64,000 nt of DNA from Aphidius gifuensis (lineage: Eukaryota > Arthropoda > Insecta > Hymenoptera > Braconidae), in NCBI RefSeq assembly GCF_014905175.1, contig NC_057790.1, positions 6,014,001 to 6,078,000 of the forward strand, in the 5' to 3' direction. Positions within the stretch are counted from its first letter, which is position 1; every line of letters begins with the position of its first letter. Made by a program: the position numbers and the translations under genes. Positions 1-12,780 of the stretch are shown here, piece by piece. The notes under the pieces were generated by a model. The model was not told the DNA's origin. It saw only the letters and a list, made by a program, of their open reading frames with translations, and made no database searches.

Positions 1-1527
1 CTGCTGTTTGTTGCATTTGGATGCTGTTAAACAAATTTAAAAAATTATCATATTATTATTTTTTAATTTATTTGATATATTATTTAGATTTTTTATTTGT
101 TAATATTTATTATTATAATCAAGCATGCAAAAAATTAAATTATTTATTTAAAATTGATATTAAATTTTTATTTTTATTCTTTAATTATTTAGATTGAGAT
201 AAAATTTAAAAAATATTATAATAGTTGATTAAAATACTGAGGTTTTGGGAGGATAAGTAGTGAGCTTGTTGATGATGGTAACTGTAGAATTGTAAAAATA
301 AAAAGTAGGTAAAATCTCAAGTAAGTTGGGATATTTTTTATTTTTATTTTTGTGGTTTAATTGCAGTAAGTGGCCAAGAAGTCGGTCAGCTGTTTTTACA
401 ACACACTGACGTACATTGTAGATAGCTGATAACTGTGTTTCTTTAGTTCAAGTATATTGATTTACCTATAACTTTATAATAATATTTATAAAAAAATAAA
501 ATTATTATTAATTTAATTTTTATGTTTTTTAATACTCAAGTTTAACTATTTTATGATTTTTTTCTATGAAGATACAAGGCTTATTGTTAATGTCGATTAA
601 ATCAAGCTGACATTTTTTTTTATTTTTATATAATAACTCTTGATTTTTTTGGCTCAAGGATTTTATAAAATTTATAAGGAGAAAAGTTCACTGTTCATTG
701 GAACAGTAGGTCGAGTGAGCTTTCAACCTTCAGAGGGGTTCATAAACGTGATCAACGTTGAATTACCAAACCAAGTTGAATAAAAAGAAAAATATAAAAT
801 TTTTTTTTTTTTTATAATTTATACTTACTGAATGATTGCCAAAAAAAAAAATAAATACTTTTTGCCTTTTTCAGATGGTCATCAAACCACAAATAAAAAA
901 ACATGAAAAATCTATTTAGAAAATGTACAAGTATATGCACAGATAAACTACTCAAAAAACCACTTGACTAAAATGAGAAAATTTTTAGAAAAAAAACTAT
1001 ATATCAACAATACATCTCATTTAAAAAAAAACTAGAAAACTCTCTTTTTTTTTTTTTGGCAATTAAGAATATGTTTTTAATTATTAACTTTTAACAAATT
1101 ATATTTAAATAATTAATTGATGGAGTATTTAAAACAAGTGGTATGTTCTTGAAGATGAGTTAATGAAGTGTCTTGATAAACTGGCGAACAATGTATTATA
1201 TTTATTAAAAAAAACAGCTTGAATTTTCGAAAAATTTTTGTCAAAGTAACTCTTGTTTGTAATTATTTTAAATTGATTGTCATAGATACACAGTGTCAAC
1301 ATAAATTTATTTATCAAAATAATACGAAATAATATATTGACAAAATAATAAATATAATTTTGTAAAATTTATGATAAGCCATGTTCATGCAAATAACTAA
1401 ACAAGCAAGCAAGTGTAACTAATTACTCACGATAATTATGTCGCATTTAGAGATAAAATTAAAATTTTTTTTTTTTATTAATTTAAATATTGTTTATAAC
1501 AAAAAAAAATATACACATGCAACTCAC

Positions 1528-1551
1528 CAATGCCTGGACAGCGCTCTGGTG
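1528..1551 (-). CDS. Possible 24-nt microexon of the NCKX exchanger
   Basis: On the minus strand the sequence TTGCTTGCAG is followed by 24 GC-richer bases and then GTGAGT, a good acceptor and donor pair. The preceding coding exon ends in phase 0. These 24 bases keep the frame and read HQSAVQAL with no stop. Mammalian NCKX proteins have small alternatively spliced exons in the cytoplasmic loop at about this place. Splice signals, phase and base composition agree, but the peptide is too short to recognise by homology. A chance splice pair is the alternative. Confidence 0.33.
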
Positions 1552-1606
1552 CTGCAAGCAAGAAACACCAAATTACAATTCAAAACTTTTTACGAAGGTG
1601 GGATAG

Positions 1607-1623
1607 ACGCGAAGCGTCCTACC
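1607..1623. repeat. 17-bp hairpin-containing motif, copy 1
   Basis: The 17-mer ACGCGAAGCGTCCTACC occurs here and again exactly at 15578-15594. Its first eleven bases form a small hairpin (ACGC, loop GAA, GCGT). A GC-rich 17-mer shared exactly in DNA this AT-rich is unlikely by chance, so it may be the remnant of a dispersed repeat. Confidence 0.5.
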
Positions 1624-3360
1624 ATAGTATTTTTTTTTCTTTTTATATTTGACTTTTATTCATCAAGCATTGTGCTTTAAATTTTTAAAAAATTTATTCT
1701 TTATTATTATTATTTTTTTGCACTTAAATCATTGAAAAAAATATAATATTTTTTTTTATTTTTTTGTTACTTTCTTTATTTCTTTTTGAATTGTTATTAT
1801 TTTTTTTTTGAATGAAAATTTATGAAAGCCATGATAAAGTGTGCAATTAATAAGTTAACATGTGTGCAATTTTACCTGTTTATAAATGTTGTATATATGT
1901 GTTGATATTGTTGTTGTTTTTGTGTTGTGTATGTGTGGATATGTGTCATTGTAGAAACAATTTAATGATGATAATCGAACATTTTCTCAAATGCTTGTGG
2001 ATACTTTATCGATCAGGAAAATCCAGTTTGTAATATTAACTGTGTGCACAAATAATGCGTCATTATTATTTACAAGTATATGTGTGAAAATTTTATATAC
2101 TGTGCCTAGAACAATCGTTAATGCCTTAGTTTAAATTTAAACAATATTATTATATTTCCTTGAATTAATTAACTTGAGATTTTCTTTGAATTTTATTTAT
2201 AATATCTTCTTGACATTAAGATACATATCTTTTTGACATGAATATTATTTTTCAAAGTTTTTCCTTAATTTTCAACAGATGTTACATGCATTTTTAATCA
2301 AGTTTTATGTAAATTTTCATTTTATTTTCTTCTGAAATTGTATAGATTTTATTTTGAAAAAAAAATTCAAGCACATTCTCACAGTTTTACAGTAAATAAA
2401 TTATTTAATACATTTATGAAAAATTAAAAAACATCAATTACATAAATTCATATTATGTGTGTGTTGTAATTAAATTATAAAAAAAATTTTTTTCATAATT
2501 TTCAGGCATGTTAATACACATAATGTTAATTGAAAAAAAAAAGTGTAAAAATTAAAATTTATTATAATTATGAAATATATACTTGTATGACCGAATAAAA
2601 AATAAATATAAATTTTTATTTTGTTATAAATAATATAGTGTATATATTGTCAATTGAAAATTTTAATAAATATTGAATTTCAATGATATATTATAGTTTG
2701 AAATAAAGTAATTCAACTTCACACGGTAACTTGGCCATAGTCCAAACGATGTTCACTTTTATCGTTTGATTTATATTTTTATTTTCTAAAAATCTTTGAA
2801 TATATATATTTTTAAAAAACTGTCCTAGACATATTGTGTGAAAAATAAAATCTGGGTTATCGATTTGAACAATTGGCCTGTTCAGTTGAATGATGATATT
2901 TGAAGAGTAAAAATTGTTGATGGGACAATTTTGTTGATGGAAAACTTGATTTTATAGGTAGCATATATAAAAAAAAAAAATAAAAAATAGATATATAGAT
3001 AAATACCAAGAGAGAGAGGGAGAGTGAGGAGGGTTGAGGGTTGAGGGTAGCATCGAAAAGCAAATCGATTTGTCGTGCCACGGTTTTAGACATTGCCAGA
3101 ACCAAGTTGCTGCATCATATGAAATTACAATATATATTTTTTCCAATTGTATAAATATAGCCTTATAAATTTTGAATCATAAATATATAAATTTGACTCA
3201 TTCAAGTCATTCAATGTCTCACATGATCAACAAAAAGATTTATATCAAAGTTGTATATATGAAAAATATCTTGATGATTGATAAAAGATAATAATAAAAA
3301 TACTCATTGAATAATAGATACTAATATATTTGAAAAAAAAATAATAATAAAACAACTTAC

Positions 3361-4254
3361 TGATGGCATCAGCTGATCTGTTGATCTAACTCTTGTAACT
3401 TTATTTCTGTATAATATTCTCTTGACTAATTTTTCAGTTGGTTGATTCCATTTCATAAAACTAACATAGGCCATATAAATTGAAAATAATACAAGTGCTT
3501 CATACCAATGTATTTTATTATCACGAAAAAAATAAATAAGTGTTAATAAACTAATACTATAAAATGTACAATCACGAAATAATGGCCACCACGTTAATGT
3601 TAATACTGTTTTTGAAAATATTGCACACATACCAATAACAAATAATATATTAAATACTGCTGAACCAACAATAGTACCAATACCAACATCATCAAATGAT
3701 ACAAATACACCAATAACAGATGTAAATAATTCTGGTGCTGAACCACCAGCAGCCATAAATGTTGCACCAGCAACATCATCAGCAATATCAAATTTTTCAA
3801 TAATTACATCAAGTGATGGTACAAAAAATTCATCACATACTATTGCTAATGCAACAAACATATATATTACACCAATTATATGAAATAAAACAGCACCATT
3901 TCTACGTTCTTCTCTTGTAAAAAAATCTTCTGGAAATAATGGTGTTTTTTCTGATAATTCTTCTGTATTTTTATTATTTATATTAAAACGTGATGAATTT
4001 TGATTTTTAACAAAATGTGATAAATGATGTAATGTTTCATTGTAACTATTGTATATATTATTTTTTTTATGTTTATTTATTATTGTTGAATTTTTATTAT
4101 CATCAATTATATTTTTTATTGATGATTCTAATGATGTATTATCATCATTATCTTGGGCTTCATTTGGAAGTGGACGATGGCCCCTCGTGGGTAACATTGT
4201 TGTAAAAAATAATACAACTAATGTTACCATTAATTTAAAATTTAAAGACTTCAT
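3361..4254 (-). CDS. Sodium/potassium/calcium exchanger (SLC24/NCKX family), first coding exon, partial gene
   Basis: Codes for the N-terminal 298 residues of a plasma-membrane exchanger that extrudes Ca2+ and K+ in return for Na+. Residues 1-25 look like a cleavable signal peptide, which is usual for NCKX. A low-complexity Asn/Lys/Ser-rich extracellular stretch follows to about residue 105. Then comes the first Na_Ca_ex domain. The alpha-1 repeat shows the signature GSAPE about residue 170 and GTIVGSAVFNILFVIG about residue 190, both near-invariant in NCKX ion-binding regions. Further hydrophobic segments follow to about residue 270, and then the start of the cytoplasmic loop (RSTDQLMPS). 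The exon ends exactly at a GTAAGT donor in phase 0. The second exchanger domain is not in the window. The subtype (Nckx30C, zydeco or CG1090-like) cannot be settled from half the protein. Confidence 0.92.
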
Positions 4255-7110
4255 GCTTATTTTATTTTTTTAACTATTCACTATATATATACACTGACAT
4301 CATCATCATCATCTTGATCATTCACATGATATAATAAAATTTAATCACAGACACAAAACAACACCCTATTATTTTCGTTAATCAATTTTCACAAATCACT
4401 GTATTTATTATTTAATATAATAAATAAAATAAATGAAAAAAAAAAAAAAAATTAACCAATCACTTTGTTTTTTTCGTTATTTAATGGTTTTTTTTTTTTC
4501 TGGCAATTGTGCCTGAAGCTTTTAGTTTTTGTGATATCAACCGCAGTAATGCGGACCCCGTGATCCTTTATCAGGGAGCCTCAGGGCTCATGTCAAGTCT
4601 CGGTAGTCGCATCTTCCTCAAAAGAGTACAAATAGGTGCGGCAGCTCCCTCTTTTATTTTAAATATTATTATATTTTTTTTTTATATTTTTTTCATACAA
4701 AAACACACGAAACCTATTCATTTGTTAAACAAATTTTCAGCAATTTTTATTTGTTTTTTTTTTTATTATATTTATAATTAATTTTTGAATTTATAATAAA
4801 TATATTTATTTATTTAATTTCAACAACTGATGTTAGATTTGATAATTAATGTAATTATTAATTTTTTTAAAAATTTGACATTATTTACAGGAGCAGCAAT
4901 ACGACGGCACTGCCGCCGCGATGCCCGCCCGCTGCACACTGGTAATCATTTTCGTTAAACGTCGTATATAGTTTACTTTGTCAACGTTATCATCTACCAC
5001 CTCGTACTTCCATAAACCAACTGTCCCTTTTGAATACAAAGCTCTCACTAAATTTCTATCTTTTTTTAAATCCACTGGACTTGGCATTACCCCCAACCAA
5101 TATTTTTCAGCAAAAAAAAAAAAGCCTTTTTTGCAATCCAAGTGTGCAATATGAAAACAAAGACAATATACAAATATAATATATACAAGAGAGAAATGAA
5201 AAATTAAAAATATTATTTAATGCGCAAGCGTTATTCTGGACATTTTATATATCAAAAGTATTATCTATACAACTACTGGCTTTGGAAAAACTGCAAACTA
5301 TACAAAATGAGGCAAAACTGGTGAACAAAAATGAAAAAAAAGCCCTTTTTTTTTAAATAAAAAAAAAACAATTTAATGCGCATGCTCATGGATTGGTCTA
5401 TGTGCAAAATGAGTAACCCCTTTACCTCCTACCCTCTGTCTTTTAGCTCGAGGAGCCATTCGCTCAATATTGGATGGTGTATGCTTGTGTGTTATGTGGG
5501 ATAAGGTATATTCTTCTTCAACAATATCCCAACAAACTCATCTCACACATGCAACGACAAGACTCTTTAATTATTGCTTTTTTTTTTCACATTCCCAATT
5601 TACTATTTTTTTCTTGCCCTCTATCATAATTATACTTTTTTTTTTTTTTTCAATCAATGTGTGTCAGTTGTAATTCTTGAATCATCCAAACAGAAGCAAT
5701 TATTTTCGAGCTTTATAGATAATTTATCCTTCCAGATTTGTTCAATCCCTTTTTTTTTATATTTTGGGTCACACAAGGGACAAATTTCCCCAATTCATTG
5801 AAAATTTTTTTATATAAATTTTGTTTATTTTGATATTATTGTTTATCAGATAAATAAATTACAAAAAGCGATTAACATTGTCATTTTAATACCAGTAAAC
5901 GAATAAAATAGGATAAAAATTTGGAGGGTTGTTTTTATGTATTGATGATCATGTGAGTGAGTGAATAAGGGATGATAGTATACAGAATGGTATAAGGGTA
6001 AGTGAGAAAATCATATCACTTGAAGGAGGGTTGAAGGGTGGATTGAAGGTGAATGTATATGACATTATATAAAATATAGAAAGGGGAAAATAAGAGAAGG
6101 AGAATATACAATCGATACTTGTCATTGTCAACGCAGTTATGGAAGCGCGTTAACCTAAGAAATCATACATAATAATTTGTTGTATAAATTGATGATATAA
6201 TAGGTGAAAAAAATAAATATACTCAGTTGATGTATTTGAGAGATATTTATTATCTTTGACATAATTATGATGAGGGGAAAATAAGTTATTATATTGTTGA
6301 CAATAGGGGTGTTATTGCTGATCAATCAATTGATTTATTTTGTTTATTTTGTCAGTTAATTAATTTATTTAATTTATTGATTGTTTTTTTTATTTTTTCA
6401 GTGGGGTTTTTGTGATTTTTATATATAAACTGATGGATTTTTTACATGCGATTTTTTTAATTATTTATGATAGTTATTTATTTTAATAATTAATTTTTTT
6501 TTTTTTTATTTTCATTGTTTTATTATTTATATTGATATTGTATTATATAGTTTCTTGTTTGTAAATAGGGATTATGGATAATGTAAAATTTTGATTATTT
6601 ATTTTGAAGAAAATAATTATAAATTTTTGGGAATTCATTATTTAAACATGATAAAGAGTTATATATTATTTTTTTTAGTTAACATAAACATACTCTGTGA
6701 CCGATGCTCGATAAGGGATGATTCTTTTTACAAGGGTGCAAGCTGAGCTTTAAGCGCCATCTCAGAGAATAATTATGACAATTTTAAAATCGATTTGTTG
6801 ATAAAACTGTAATAAATATTAATTATATATTATTAAAATTTGAAACCGATAATCAATTGATAATTTTATTTATTAATCAATTGAGTTAATCAAATAAATA
6901 ATTCATAATGATTCATATAAAAAAAGATGAAAATAAATTACATTTTTAATGATTATTTTTATTTGTTTCTTCATATTTTAGTCAAGATTATTTATATATT
7001 ATTTTTAATGAAAATAATAATATTAAAAATTAAATAATTTATGAAAATATAAAAACATTTATATCAACAGCATTAAATTATTATTAAAGAAATCTTTTGA
7101 ATATTATTTT
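4255..7110. other. Upstream region of the NCKX gene with GC islands; no recognised gene
   Basis: Mostly A/T homopolymers. Three compositional islands stand out. Positions 4505-4650 contain two perfect small hairpins (CCGCA-GTAA-TGCGG at 4541-4554 and GAGCC-TCAG-GGCTC at 4576-4589). Positions 4885-5140 carry a plus-strand acceptor/donor pair bounding 51 open bases at 4891-4941. Positions 5385-5480 carry a pyrimidine-rich acceptor before 30 open bases at 5447-5476. They could be 5' UTR exons of the exchanger (minus) or non-coding exons of something on the plus strand. No protein family is recognised. Confidence 0.5.
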
Positions 7111-7430
7111 TCACTGGTGACAGTTCATAAGAGATCATATATCAAAGCCACTGCTGGTCGTTATGGTAAAAAAAAAATAATAAAAAAAGGTCGTAAGAGC
7201 ACCGCGGAATGGGCCAGCAATGGGTGGAAACTAGAACGATTTGAATTTGCATTTATTCCGGATTCCCCGGACAATTCGGTCAGGAAGTACGTTAAAATAT
7301 ATTACACTCTATATAATGCTCAAATATGAAAAACATGAATTTTTTCTAAGAGGTATATTAAGAACCAAAAAAAAAAAAAAAAAAGAGTTAAGCATTTTAG
7401 GAAATTTTATTTTCCGTTTTTAACACACAC
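7111..7430 (+). other. Island with an unexplained open frame
   Basis: Bases about 7117-7295 are much less A/T-biased than their surroundings and are open on the plus strand (residues such as EWASNGWKLERFEF, then IPDSPDNSVRK) up to a possible GTACGT donor. There is no good ATG and no family match that I recognise. It could be an isolated exon, a decayed mobile-element fragment or a conserved non-coding element. Confidence 0.25.
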
Positions 7431-10400
7431 AGACAAACGGGGAAAATTTTTGTAAAAGCATCCGTCTTCGCCTTGATATTTGGCAATTTTTTAAAGCATT
7501 TAAAATGTCAAGGATTAATGATCTATACAAAAAAGAGCTTTTCCCTTGAATGATTTGTTTTTAAAAAATTTAATATTTATTGAAAAAAATATATTATTTG
7601 ATTTAAAATTTAAATGCTAAAGTATATTAAATATTTAACAGCTGTTTTATTTTGAGTAGCATATAACTGACACACATGTTTTTGTCTGTCTCGTTTAAAT
7701 TTTTTTGACCCCACACGTTGTGTTTTATATTTTACAACGATATATATTAATATAATCCATTTTTATAGTTTTGTAAATTTACTAGTACTCGTATTGACTG
7801 TCATCAAACACTATGTAATATAAATAATCAATATGTTTGGAATAGGAAATAAAAAATAATAAAAAATTGATTTATGCGTATTTGTTTTTACAATAAAAAT
7901 TTTGTACAAAATACCGACGTTTGAACACAACTTTATATTTATGTTATATATAATTTTTATAATACTCAAAATCAAGGAAGCTTTCAATGTCGATTTCCGT
8001 TGTGAGTGAATACACTCTGTCTCGCAGATGAACGACAATATAGTTGGGATGTTCGTGATACGGAATAAAACGCCAACTTGAAGTGGAAAACGTTGCTCCA
8101 ATTCAATAGTTTATTTTTTTTTTTTTTCCAATCGTCCGGGACCAATATTCGTTGTCGAGATAAAATGAAGAATTTTATTGAAACCTTCGAGTGCTTGGTA
8201 GGAAAATAAGAAAAAATAAAAACCAAAGAAACAAGAAAAGCAAACAAATAAAAAAAAAATTTCACTTTGAATGAGCAACGATCTTGAGTAAAGTTATACA
8301 TTTGCAATACTTGAAACACAATATCACAATTTTTTTTATCAATTAAATTTATTATTTTCATATAATAAATATTATTGGTAACTAAAAAAATATAATACTT
8401 TGATGATAAATTCCAAACGAATAAAAAAAATAATTATTATTAAATTTTATACCAACCAATCGAGGATTTTTTAATAAAATATTTGATTTTCAAAAATTTG
8501 TACGAATAGTTGATGTTTTAGCCCCGAGCAATTTTAAACTAACCATATATTTTCCCTGTAGAATGTATAATAATATTATCTATACGATAATATTTTATTT
8601 TTTTTACTTTTTTCAATCACTAATCAAACAATAATACAACCAGTTTAATTTTCAACGAAAAAAAAAACCGAGAATAAATTGTTTTTCAATAATTTAAAAT
8701 GAAAAAAAAATTATATTACAAATGATTCTGCATTGTGGACAAAATTCCAGCTATGAAAAAGTAATAAATAAATAAAAAAATGATGAATGAAGATGTGTAA
8801 CAAGTGTAAGTGACAACGAGAATGATGAGATTTTTTAAACAAAATAAAATAGACAATTGATGTGTCATGTTAAGCATATAAATTAAAAATAAAACAACAA
8901 AAATAACAAAATAATAGTATACATAGTTAAAAGATATAATCATGAATATAATAAAAAAAAATTTATATAAAAAAAAAATGATAAATAGCATAAGGACATG
9001 GAAGGTTGAGATAAGACAACCGGTCGTGTATAATATGACGGTTATTCAAAAATTCTCTTCGACGCCATGACGGTATGAAGGGGTTGAAAGTGGATGAATA
9101 TAAAAAAAAATAAGTCTAGGCAAGAAGAGTATACTTTTATAAGAGGGTAATGTTAGTGGTAGTGGTAGTGATGGTGTTAAAAAAGATGAGTTTTTGGTTT
9201 TTGCATGGCCAAACAACGAACCTTGCAAATGCTTGGCTGAAGCTGCGAGTGAGTTTGTGTCCACTGAATATAAAAAACATTTAAATAAAAAATAAAAATT
9301 TAAATGAGAGAATGAGGTCTTTTTTGTCTTCACATGTGTCATGCATAATATATGTACATCAAGGGTTCGTCAGTTGACGCAAAATATTTATAAACGCTTT
9401 TATTCTTTACCACAAGACTTGTAATCGTTCTCTTGAGAAAAAAATTTGTATATGGCCTTCAACCCCAAGGCGATCTTTTACAGATTCCCAAGTGAGACGC
9501 TAAAACAAGTCGATAATCATAAAGCTTCATTATATAAACACAAAAGCATTTTTTTTATTTTTTTTTTTTTTTTAATAAAGTAAACTGTTTTAAATAAAAA
9601 AAAAATTGAAAAAAAAAAAAAAAATGGAAAATCCATTTTCATCAAATATATGAAAGTATTAAATTTTTTTTTTTTTTTTTTTATGAAAAGTCTATAGCTT
9701 TTAAATATAATGAAAAATTTTTATAAAATAATATAATTATTATTATTGTTGACTATTGTATAAAACAAAAAAAAAAAAATCAACAAAATTTTTACACGAA
9801 ATAAAAGATTAAATTTTAAATTTCATAAAAATTTTGATATATAAAAAATATAAGAGATGAATAAATGTAAAAACAATTAAATAAAGTATGAAATAAAAAT
9901 ATTTATATACGCATCTTTAGTAAAATATACAAAACAATGTTAAATTAGAGTCAAGTGCTGTGAAAAGAGTCTTGATAAACCAAGCGAGAACTCTTCAACT
10001 AAAAATAGACAAAAAAAGAAAACCAGTAATAAAAAAAAAAAAAAAAGTAAATGTAATAAAACAAAAATGAAAAAAAGAAAACCAAAAAATTAATGATAAG
10101 TTTTTGAAAATATATCATCTAGTTGTTTTGAAAAGTTTTTTCTTACAATACCCGAGGGCATCTTTTTCGCGCTCTGAGAAATTTCGACCATCACCCTATC
10201 TCTCCTCCTCCTCACCCAACTTTTTTTTCTCTTACATATCTCTTTCAACAAAAGCTGCACATACATAAAAAAAAACTACACCAAGATATATATATATTTT
10301 CACATAACACGAGTGGAATTCATGAAACACAAACGGGTGAGAATGAAAAGGCGAAAAAAAAACAACTATATGGAAAGAAGAAAAAGGCTTAAAAATAAAA

Positions 10401-10460
10401 ATAAATAAGGGGGCAAGATGAAGAATATAAACCAAAAAAAAAAAAATAGAAAATAAAAAA
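7431..10460. other. Gene-poor A/T-rich stretch
   Basis: Long poly-A and poly-T tracts and simple A/T sequence. A slightly more complex patch at about 7985-8100 and another at about 9045-9300 are open on the minus strand for short distances but show no start, splice or family support. Nothing else is seen. Confidence 0.5.
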
Positions 10461-10915
10461 GAAAAATCTTGTACCGCCGCACTGGAGCCGCGACGGCGCG
10501 AGTTGTGGTGGCACGCGGGGGCGTCATAGTTTTCGTTGAAGAGAGAAATACCAAGGGGGTTTTAGTGGGTGACGAGAGAGAGAGAGCAAAAAAAAAAAAA
10601 AAAGGGGAAACTCCGGGTCGGTGTTGGGCATGCTTCTGCGCGCACCAGCATCATCACCAGCATTACCAAAAAAATATCTATATATATATACAGATGTACA
10701 TCACTGTACATCCTCAATATATGTATCTATATATATACATTTGGATTTGAGATGATGAGCAACGAGAAGGGAGATGACAAAATGAGGGACAAGAGGAGAG
10801 AATAATACTAGGAGGCTGTGGACTCAAGCGACGGCGCAAAAGCTCATGCTTAAAAACCGCTTGTTCGAACACTGAGTTGTCGCGGAGCACTTGTCCACGA
10901 CGTATCACGTAAATA
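10461..10915. other. GC-rich islands, possible promoter or 5' UTR
   Basis: Bases 10470-10650 and 10805-10910 are the most CpG-rich DNA in the left half of the window. They flank a (GA)n run at about 10573-10586 and TA-rich simple sequence. The patch could be a promoter or 5' exon of the plus-strand CSPG4 gene 5 kb downstream, but no initiator or splice site settles this. Confidence 0.3.
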
Positions 10916-12520
10916 ATTGGATAATTCATTTTGGATATTTTTTTTATTTTTTTTTCATTCATTTTTTTTCACAATATATATCCTTAAATATTCCCACTCT
11001 AAATATAACACAGTGTGTAAAATCTTTGTCTCATAGTGTTGTGGTGCTTTTTTTTTTTTGAAAAGTGTATGTGACATTTAATTTTCTAAAAAGAAAATAT
11101 ATTAATTTATAATTTAAAGCTGATTTTTAATTTGTTCAGGTGAATTTATTAAGTGTAATAATATTTTTTAAATTGACATAAATTTGATGAATATTAAGGA
11201 GGCAATGTATCCACTGGGTTTTGAATGAAACTGATCGGTACATGGAATTCGATATGTCTCGACATTTATACTCGGGGGACAATACGTATTGTATGTAGTG
11301 TGATTCGTGCCAGGTTACCACGAGTATAGTCACCAGGATTCCCATGTGTCATACTAACTGGTTCAACAAATGAAAAATAAAAAAAAATAAATAAATCACC
11401 AACCAAGAGAGGGAGAGACAGAGGATCAAAAAGATGAAAATTGTGGAAAATCTCTTGAGACTTGAGATGTGTTTGTAATTTTAAAAATCACTAACACACA
11501 AAGGGCTTAATCAAAACATAAATAATTATAATCAAAATAGTGCGTTAATTATTATAATTTTAAATAAACAAAAAAGTGAAAATGTGCACTAGTTGGATAT
11601 GTGTTTAGTATATGTATATTTGTGACATGTTATAAAGTGAAAATGCAAATTAATTATGGGTGTTAAAACATTCTGCAGATGGATGTACAAAAGCTACTGT
11701 GAATGACACCAAAAACATATTGTTAATGTATATATAAATTAAATATACAAAATTATATTCATGGTATTTATAAATAAATATTTTTTTGTTTTAAAAATAA
11801 CTCACCCCTACATACGCACTGTTCTCTCTGACATTTTTTTTCAATCTTTTAATCTCCGGTTCAAGTTGTTCATAGTTTCCTGAAAAAAAAAAAAATAATA
11901 AATAAGTTATATAATGAATCAGACATCAGAATATTGATGATAAATAAAAAAATTAAAAAAAATGAAACAATAGGTGATACAATAAAGGGTAACATGTCGA
12001 GCAAAGATTTTTGTTATGATTTTTTTTTTTTCTGCGGTATGGTATTCGACGATTTGAGGTATTTTCAATTGTTTCTGTAAATTGTAGAAATTCAACAAAA
12101 CGGGGGTTGAGAAATTTTGGTGGAAGCATTATTAGTTGTGTTTGCTGTGGGTTAAAACGATAACCCCAATTTTGTAGCATGTGCTGCTGTTGCAACTATA
12201 GAGATTTTACTTCAATATATGTATGTAATATCAAGCCACGAAACTCTGTATTTCAAAGCTTACAAAATCTCGCTAAATTAAACTCACAAAGTTCATTCGT
12301 GCTTTTTTTCATTTTATTTTCTATATATTTTTATTTTTATTTTTTTTGTTTAATAGTGTCTTCAACAGACATGTAAAAAAAAATTAAAAACAAAGTGAAA
12401 ATAACGATGTCATTACATCTAGAGTTTGTTAACGAAGGCAAACAAAATCCTCCTCATTTTTTAACTATTTCTTTTTTTGTTTTTTGTATGAAAATAAAAG
12501 TAATCGTTAAAATAGGATTT
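10916..12520. other. Intergenic A/T-rich DNA
   Basis: No gene seen. A patch at about 11195-11345 and one at about 12020-12260 have more complex sequence without start, splice or homology support. The stretch ends at the left terminus of the inverted-repeat element. Confidence 0.5.
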
Positions 12521-12533
12521 TACCCGTGTAGGA
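12521..12533 (+). repeat. Left terminal inverted repeat
   Basis: TACCCGTGTAGGA, matched exactly in reverse complement at 14059-14071. Confidence 0.75.
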
Positions 12534-12780
12534 ATCGCCAAGCATGGAAACATGGCCATACACTGGCCGATAAACGGCAGCCCATGATTGGTAGCCAAGC
12601 AAGGGCCATTAATGGGATATACTTGGCAAACGATCGGTCCATTATTGTGTTGCCAAGATTGGCAGTCTTGTCTTGGCCAACGTCTATTGCATTAATTGGC
12701 TGGCCATTTTAATGGCTGCCGTTCATGGCCGATCCTTGGCAAATTAATGGCTGGCCATTTTAATAATTCATGTAGCAATT

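Larger units (their letters stand above)
1..3360 (-). other. Intron of the NCKX exchanger gene (runs off left edge)
   Basis: Downstream (minus-strand sense) of the exchanger's first coding exon. A clear GTAAGT donor is read on the minus strand at 3355-3360. The stretch is A/T-rich with homopolymer runs and no second exchanger domain, so the remaining coding exons, including the second Na_Ca_ex repeat, should lie left of position 1. Two GC-richer patches stand out: 1528-1551, a possible microexon listed separately, and about 2990-3110, which has open frames on the minus strand but does not fit the phase-0 donor. Confidence 0.7.

Noticed and set aside
2857..3105. Minus-strand open frame (ARQIDLLFDATLNPQ) as a further NCKX exon
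   Set aside because: The nearest acceptor (GATGCAG) gives a stop in the phase required by the upstream exon, and the peptide has no exchanger similarity.
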